Part shown: piece after piece, positions 41,507 to 44,791 of the stretch
How the letters are laid out: each line of letters opens with the position of its first letter
How positions within the stretch are numbered: the first letter of the stretch is position 1
Source of the DNA: Clostridia bacterium
GTDB lineage: Bacteria > Bacillota > Clostridia > UMGS1883
Reading direction: 5' to 3'
Length of the DNA: 44,791 nt
Assembly (NCBI GenBank): GCA_017505525.1
Contig: JAFVPB010000016.1
Coordinates: 1-44,791, forward strand
The notes under the pieces: generated by a model
Told to the model about the DNA's origin: nothing
What the model saw: only the letters and a program-made list of their open reading frames with translations
Database searches by the model: none
Translations under genes and position numbers: made by a program

Positions 41507-42514
41507 TTATTCATCCTCATTCATATATAAAATAACCTTGTTATAAAATTCAGTTTTATTCTTCATCATTTCAAATGCTTCCTTGCATCTAAAAAGAGGA
41601 AATCTTTTGGTTATAAGGGGTTTAACGTTTATCTTTCTCTCTGCCATAGCCTTTAAGCTTTCTTCCCAGTCGTTCACTTTGTCATTGTAGGAAGAATTCC
41701 ATGTTCCCGATATTTTCAATTCTTTTCTTAAAATATGCCAGTAAGTATTTTGGCTTAAGCGCATTTCCCCCGCAGGATTTCCCATAAAAACAACTCTTCC
41801 GTGAGGCTTGGTATATTCAAGGCACGAAGAAAGTGCATCACTGTATCCCGTTCCCTCTAATGCACAATCTATCCGCAGACCTTTTTCATATTTCTTAAAG
41901 CCAAAAGTCTGCGCAAATTCAATTTTTCTTTCGTCTATATCAGAAAAGTAAACGTTTTCTGCGCCAAACATTTTTGCCCACTGCGCCGCAACAATTCCTA
42001 TGGGACCTGCACCTGAAACAAACAAATTATCTCCTTTTTGAATATCCAGCTTTAAAATAGCGTGGCGCGCTACCGATACAGGCTCGCACATTGCTCCCTC
42101 GTCAAATTCCAATTCATCAGGCATAACAAGCAGATTCCATTTTTTCACCACAAGGTATTCTGCCATGCCACCGTTTCTTCGAGATCCGTAATAGTCATAG
42201 TTTTCACAAGTTGCATAACTGCCCTCTTTGCAACTTTCACACATAAAGCATGGCAAAAGAGGAAAAACAACAACCTTTTTACCAGTAAATTCACCCAATG
42301 GGTCGTATTCTACCACACCCGAAAATTCATGCCCTATTACAGTGGGGAAATGGTATGTGCCTTTAGCATATACTCTCCCTATATCACTTCCGCATATTCC
42401 ACAGCTTTTAACTTTTACAAGCACATCACCTTCTTTGATTTCATCAATATATGTATCTTCATATCTTAAATCATTTACCGCATGCAAATTTGCAGATTTT
42501 GTAGATTTTTTCAT
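41507..42514 (-). CDS. Zinc-dependent medium-chain alcohol/polyol dehydrogenase
   Basis: A 335-residue dehydrogenase of the sorbitol/galactitol-1-phosphate dehydrogenase type. The catalytic zinc site is CGICGSDIGRV with GHEFSGVVE, the structural zinc cysteines are in CFMCESCKEGSYATC, and the NAD-binding motif is GAGPIGIVAAQWAKM. Its substrate is probably a polyol or polyol phosphate; this comes from family and context. The ATG at 42514 is chosen because AAAGGTGG is 5 nt upstream, rather than the ATG at 42535. It is the first gene of a two-gene operon with the epimerase. Confidence 0.9.
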   Translation of the reverse strand: MKKSTKSANLHAVNDLRYEDTYIDEIKEGDVLVKVKSCGICGSDIGRVYAKGTYHFPTVIGHEFSGVVEYDPLGEFTGKKVVVFPLLPCFMCESCKEGSYATCENYDYYGSRRNGGMAEYLVVKKWNLLVMPDELEFDEGAMCEPVSVARHAILKLDIQKGDNLFVSGAGPIGIVAAQWAKMFGAENVYFSDIDERKIEFAQTFGFKKYEKGLRIDCALEGTGYSDALSSCLEYTKPHGRVVFMGNPAGEMRLSQNTYWHILRKELKISGTWNSSYNDKVNDWEESLKAMAERKINVKPLITKRFPLFRCKEAFEMMKNKTEFYNKVILYMNEDE

Positions 42515-42548
42515 TGTTTCCACCTTTACTTTCAATTTCTGTTATGTT

Positions 42549-42650
42549 ATTATAATACAAACGAAAACAATTGAAAATATCTGGCGTTAAGAATGATAAT
42601 CAATCGAATTTTAGGTTCATTTACGAAAACGAACGAAAACAAACGAAAGA
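42549..42650. promoter_or_regulatory. DeoR-type operators between divergent promoters
   Basis: ACGAAAAC-type boxes: one at 42561 (ACGAAAACAA, continuing into TTGAAAATAT at 42571) and three in tandem with 10-bp period at 42623, 42633 and 42643. The minus-strand promoter of the dehydrogenase gene, TTTTCA (42572-42577), 17 bp, TATAAT (42549-42554), has the first box in its spacer. DeoR-family repressors are known to bind short direct repeats of this general kind. Confidence 0.6.
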
Positions 42651-42660
42651 AGGTTGTATT

Positions 42661-43362
42661 ATGTACATTCCTGAAAGGCATGCAGAAATATTAAATATTT
42701 TAGAAAAGCACAAAAGTATAAGTGTTTCTAAATTATCAGACCTTTTATACGTAAGCGCCCCCACTATCCGCCGCGATTTAACAAATCTTGAAAGTCAGGG
42801 ACTTGTTCTTCGCACTCATGGCGGAGTGATATTAAGGCAAACATCTGAAAGCGAAATTCCATTAATGTTTAGGGAAGATCAGAATAATCTTCCGAAAAAA
42901 ATTATAGCGAGGAAAGCCTCCGCCCACATACAAAATGGAGATGTTATTTTTCTCGACGCTTCCTCAACGGTTGCACACATAATTCCGTTTTTAAAGCAGT
43001 TTTCCGATATAATAGTTATTACAAACAGTCCGAAAACTTCAATACGCCTTGGCGAAGAAAATATTAAAAACTATTGCACAGGCGGACTGTTGCTGCTTCA
43101 TTCCATAGCCTATGTTGGAAACGAAGCTGAAAAATTCATATCAAATATAAATGCGGATATATTTTTCTTTTCAAGCAGGGGATATATGCAAGATGGCTAT
43201 ATCACCGATTCCTCGATTGAGGAAGCCGCAATAAAAAAGGCAATGATAAAAAATTCCGAGAAAATTTTCTATCTGTGTGATAACAGTAAAAAGAACACAA
43301 AATACATGTATAACATATGCCATATAAATGATGTAACTGATGTTATTAATGAAGCTGATTAA
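42661..43362 (+). CDS. DeoR-family sugar-responsive repressor
   Basis: A 233-residue regulator. The N-terminal winged helix is typical (RHAEILNILEKHKSISVSKL, APTIRRDLTNLESQGLVLRT, HGGVIL), and the C-terminal sugar-phosphate-sensing domain includes VIFLDASSTVAHII and ITNSPKTSIRLGEEN. It begins at ATG 42661 after AAAGAAGG; an upstream ATG would lie within the operator repeats. It is divergent from the dehydrogenase-epimerase operon and very probably represses it until a phosphorylated sugar appears. Confidence 0.93.
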   Translation: MYIPERHAEILNILEKHKSISVSKLSDLLYVSAPTIRRDLTNLESQGLVLRTHGGVILRQTSESEIPLMFREDQNNLPKKIIARKASAHIQNGDVIFLDASSTVAHIIPFLKQFSDIIVITNSPKTSIRLGEENIKNYCTGGLLLLHSIAYVGNEAEKFISNINADIFFFSSRGYMQDGYITDSSIEEAAIKKAMIKNSEKIFYLCDNSKKNTKYMYNICHINDVTDVINEAD

Positions 43363-43413
43363 TATAAAATTTCCGTTGATTATATTTTAGGAAGAACAGA
43401 TGAAATAAGTTAA
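43363..43413 (+). pseudogene. 3' remnant of an XRE-type regulator gene
   Basis: Directly after the DeoR stop codon, in the same frame, 16 codons read YKISVDYILGRTDEIS and then stop. This closely resembles the C-terminal end of XRE helix-turn-helix domains, as in VSTDYLLGRTEDS of the gene at 40523. No start or helix-turn-helix precedes it, so it looks like a leftover of a deleted or replaced regulator gene. Confidence 0.5.
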
Positions 43414-43470
43414 TTGCAACCACAAGATTTATATATTAAAATTTTTAAGCAAGGCATAGCACTAAGCACA

Positions 43471-43505
43471 AAAACCCCTGATTCATTAAATGAATCAGGG
43501 GTTTT
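43471..43505. terminator. Terminator between convergent DeoR and zinc-ribbon genes
   Basis: A long palindromic stem AAAACCCCTGATTCATT with its complement (43471-43487 and 43489-43505), with T's on both sides. Confidence 0.85.
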
Positions 43506-43506
43506 C

Positions 43507-44031
43507 TTAATAAACTTCGTCAATATCTATAGAATATCCCAAAACTTCTCCAATGTCTTTAACTCTTCCTTTAATTGTTATAGAATCGCCAACATTTTTC
43601 TCAACTAAAAATTCTTTTTGTTCATCTGTTTTAATATAACACATAGCAGTTGTAAAATTCCATTCTGAAGCGCCTACCGGCTCAACAGATATATAACTTC
43701 CATCACTGTCAAAATTATTGATTTTACATTCAAACTCCACATATTTCTTTTGATATTTGGTTTCAGCTTTCATTGCGTTACTTTCCATATCATCAAACAT
43801 AGTCTGCAAATCAACAACTTCATATACTATTTTTTCTGTTTCTTTCGAAGGAGTGTTTGTTGATGTTTCATTATTATCTGAGCTTCCGCCTGCTCCTGCA
43901 ATTGCAATAACAATAACAACAATTGCCCAAAGCCACCATTTTTTATAGATTGGCTTTTTTATTTTGCATCCACATCCTGTGCATACCACTGCTTTTTTGT
44001 CGACTTCTTGCCCACATTTTTTACAATTCAT
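43507..44031 (-). CDS. Zinc-ribbon membrane protein with extracytoplasmic OB-fold-like domain
   Basis: A 174-residue protein. The N-terminal zinc ribbon is MNCKKCGQEVDKKAVVCTGC, then comes one membrane helix (WWLWAIVVIVIAIAGAGG), a low-complexity Ser/Thr/Asn linker, and a C-terminal domain of about 100 residues (YVEFECKINNFDSDGSYISV, VGDSITIKGRVKDIGEVLG) resembling the tRNA_anti-like/OB-type domain seen in small bacterial exported proteins. The ATG at 44031 (AGGAGG upstream) is used rather than one 24 nt further up. The function is not known. Confidence 0.8.
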   Translation of the reverse strand: MNCKKCGQEVDKKAVVCTGCGCKIKKPIYKKWWLWAIVVIVIAIAGAGGSSDNNETSTNTPSKETEKIVYEVVDLQTMFDDMESNAMKAETKYQKKYVEFECKINNFDSDGSYISVEPVGASEWNFTTAMCYIKTDEQKEFLVEKNVGDSITIKGRVKDIGEVLGYSIDIDEVY

Positions 44032-44079
44032 AATATTGCCTCCTATTTTTGACATTCTGTAAATGTCATATTTTATTTG

Positions 44080-44108
44080 ATTATATCATATAATTTTACT
44101 ATTGACAA
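44080..44108 (-). promoter_or_regulatory. Promoter of the zinc-ribbon membrane-protein gene
   Basis: On the minus strand TTGTCA (44103-44108), 17 bp, TATAAT (44080-44085). AATGTCAT occurs on both sides (near 44062 and 44115) and may be a regulator site shared with the divergent XRE gene. Confidence 0.65.
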
Positions 44109-44139
44109 GCACTGAATGTCATTTTTGGAGGGGGTTTTT

Positions 44140-44379
44140 ATGTTTATAAATAAAAATACTGACGGTTCAAACAATATTTGTGGCAAAAAAATTGCAGAGT
44201 TGAGAAAGGATATGAAAATTTCCCAAAGAATTTTAGCTGACAGATTGCAGTTATCCGGCCTTGATGTAGACAAAAATGCCATTCAAAGAATTGAATGCGG
44301 GAAAAGATTTGTAACTGATATCGAACTTGTTGCCTTTTCTAAATTGTTTAATGTAACTGTTAATGAACTTCTAAAATAA
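44140..44379 (+). CDS. XRE-family transcriptional regulator
   Basis: A 79-residue protein with a Cro/C1 helix-turn-helix (KIAELRKDMKISQRILADRL, recognition region LSGLDVDKNAIQRIECGKRF, then LVAFSKLFNVTVNELLK). It has no sensing domain. GGAGGGGG lies close before the ATG at 44140; a start at 44116 has no such site. It is divergent from the zinc-ribbon membrane-protein gene and may regulate it. Confidence 0.87.
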   Translation: MFINKNTDGSNNICGKKIAELRKDMKISQRILADRLQLSGLDVDKNAIQRIECGKRFVTDIELVAFSKLFNVTVNELLK

Positions 44380-44418
44380 TATTATGTATGGTTTGATGGT
44401 TTCCTACTGCCCGCCCAT

Positions 44419-44641
44419 AACGGAACACCACACAGGGCACTCCCTGCAGCGTCGCAGGGTACAACGACCCGGCGCACCGCTTGGTAATACCTCAACGAGA
44501 GAAGCAAGTCCCTCCCCTACAAACTATATAAAACAATCATTGTAGGGGACGGCGTCCCCGACGTCCCGATTCGGATAATTCGTGAATTGCCCCTAGAATT
44601 TATCTATATATTGTAGGGAACGCCCTGTGTGGCGTTCCGTT
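44419..44641. repeat. Fold-back (MITE-like) element 3
   Basis: The terminal inverted repeats are about 28 bp with a few mismatches (AACGGAACACCACACAGGGC at the left, its complement-like GCCCTGTGTGGCGTTCCGTT at the right). An inner hairpin pairs CCCCTACAA (44513-44521) with TTGTAGGGG (44540-44548). Copy C of the 28-nt stem-loop repeat is at 44541-44568. No coding sequence and no target-site duplication were seen. It fills the gap between the XRE gene and the rRNA operon. Confidence 0.65.
44541..44568 (+). repeat. 28-nt stem-loop repeat, copy C
   Basis: TGTAGGGGACGGCG-loop-CGACGTCCCG, nine pairs with one G.A mismatch and a 4-nt loop. It has the same length and layout as copies A and B. Confidence 0.65.
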
Positions 44642-44652
44642 AAAAAGCACAA

Positions 44653-44686
44653 AAAAAGAACACCTACAATCGTAAGTGTTCTTTTT
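44653..44686 (-). terminator. rRNA operon terminator
   Basis: A stem pairs AAAAAGAACAC (44653-44663) with GTGTTCTTTTT (44676-44686). On the minus strand it follows the 5S gene and ends in a T-run. Confidence 0.8.
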
Positions 44687-44690
44687 CTGT

Positions 44691-44791
44691 TCCGGCGACG
44701 ACCTACTCTCCCGGGCGGCTTCCCACCAAGTACCATCAGCACTGCAGAGCTTAACTACCGTGTTCGGAATGGGAACGGGTGTGACCTCTGC
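44691..44791 (-). rRNA. rrf: 5S ribosomal RNA, partial (5' end outside window)
   Basis: On the minus strand the sequence contains conserved 5S elements: CACACCCGTTCCCATTCCG, GAACACGGTAGTTAAGC, then ATGGTACTTGGTGGG and GGGAGAGTAGGTCG near the 3' end. About 101 nt are present, so roughly 15 nt of the 5' end lie beyond the window. The 3' end is placed at about 44691-44693. A 23S gene is expected next in the genome, just outside. Confidence 0.93.

Noticed and set aside
42623-42650. Short tandem repeats read as a CRISPR-like array
   Set aside because: The unit is only 10 bp with no spacers, and there are no cas genes. The position fits a DeoR operator.
44419-44641. Complete insertion sequence next to the rRNA operon
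   Set aside because: Inverted repeats are present, but there is no transposase frame and no target-site duplication; it is at most a non-autonomous element.

Overview
The window looks like a chromosomal segment of a low-GC, spore-forming Clostridia-type bacterium, probably a gut or plant-polysaccharide-degrading anaerobe. The grounds are a SpoIIE sporulation phosphatase with a promoter of Spo0A-dependent shape, a single-chain pyruvate:ferredoxin oxidoreductase, a K+-dependent membrane pyrophosphatase, many sugar-catabolic genes, strong AGGAGG-type ribosome sites, and sigma-A-like promoters in front of most transcription units. No species is claimed.

Layout. 1-340: a run of short hairpins and a bidirectional terminator. 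343-3332 (minus): membrane pyrophosphatase and a methyltransferase. 3421-4545: a repeat-rich region holding one small membrane-protein gene, two fold-back elements, a dispersed repeat and an array of 8-mers and hairpins. 4647-7794: an AraC regulator divergent from a Gfo/Idh oxidoreductase and a DMT transporter. 7795-8150: a 28-bp terminator palindrome present twice, flanking a structured 272-bp segment. 8151-15659 (minus): pyruvate:ferredoxin oxidoreductase, then a MATE exporter translationally coupled to a TetM/EF-G-like GTPase that carries a Rae1/YacP-type NYN ribonuclease domain. 15835-21497 (plus): SpoIIE, small proteins, an XRE regulator, an RluA-type pseudouridine synthase and a GH1 beta-glucosidase.

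21566-28605: a carbohydrate island with UDP-glucose dehydrogenase, an alpha/beta hydrolase, an AraC regulator, two tandem GH28-like beta-helix proteins and a second Gfo/Idh oxidoreductase. 28951-32203 (minus): wecB-like epimerase, tagO/wecA-like glycan initiator and trpS. 32373-38508 (minus): galT, galK and a GH95-like glycoside hydrolase, which together suit use of galactose- or fucose-containing glycans. 38636-40804: two exported proteins of unknown function and a divergent XRE regulator with palindromic operators. 40842-43362: a pentulose-phosphate-epimerase/dehydrogenase pair divergent from a DeoR regulator with conspicuous 10-bp direct repeats. 43507-44379: a zinc-ribbon membrane protein and another XRE regulator. 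44419-44641: a fold-back element. 44653-44791: the terminator and 3' part of a 5S rRNA on the minus strand, so an rRNA operon continues beyond the window.

The most interesting items are the translational GTPase-NYN fusion, the tandem GH28-like pair in which one copy has lost motif residues, the duplicated terminator around a structured insert, and a 28-nt hairpin repeat whose three copies show compensatory stem changes. No phage, CRISPR array, tRNA or complete insertion sequence was seen.
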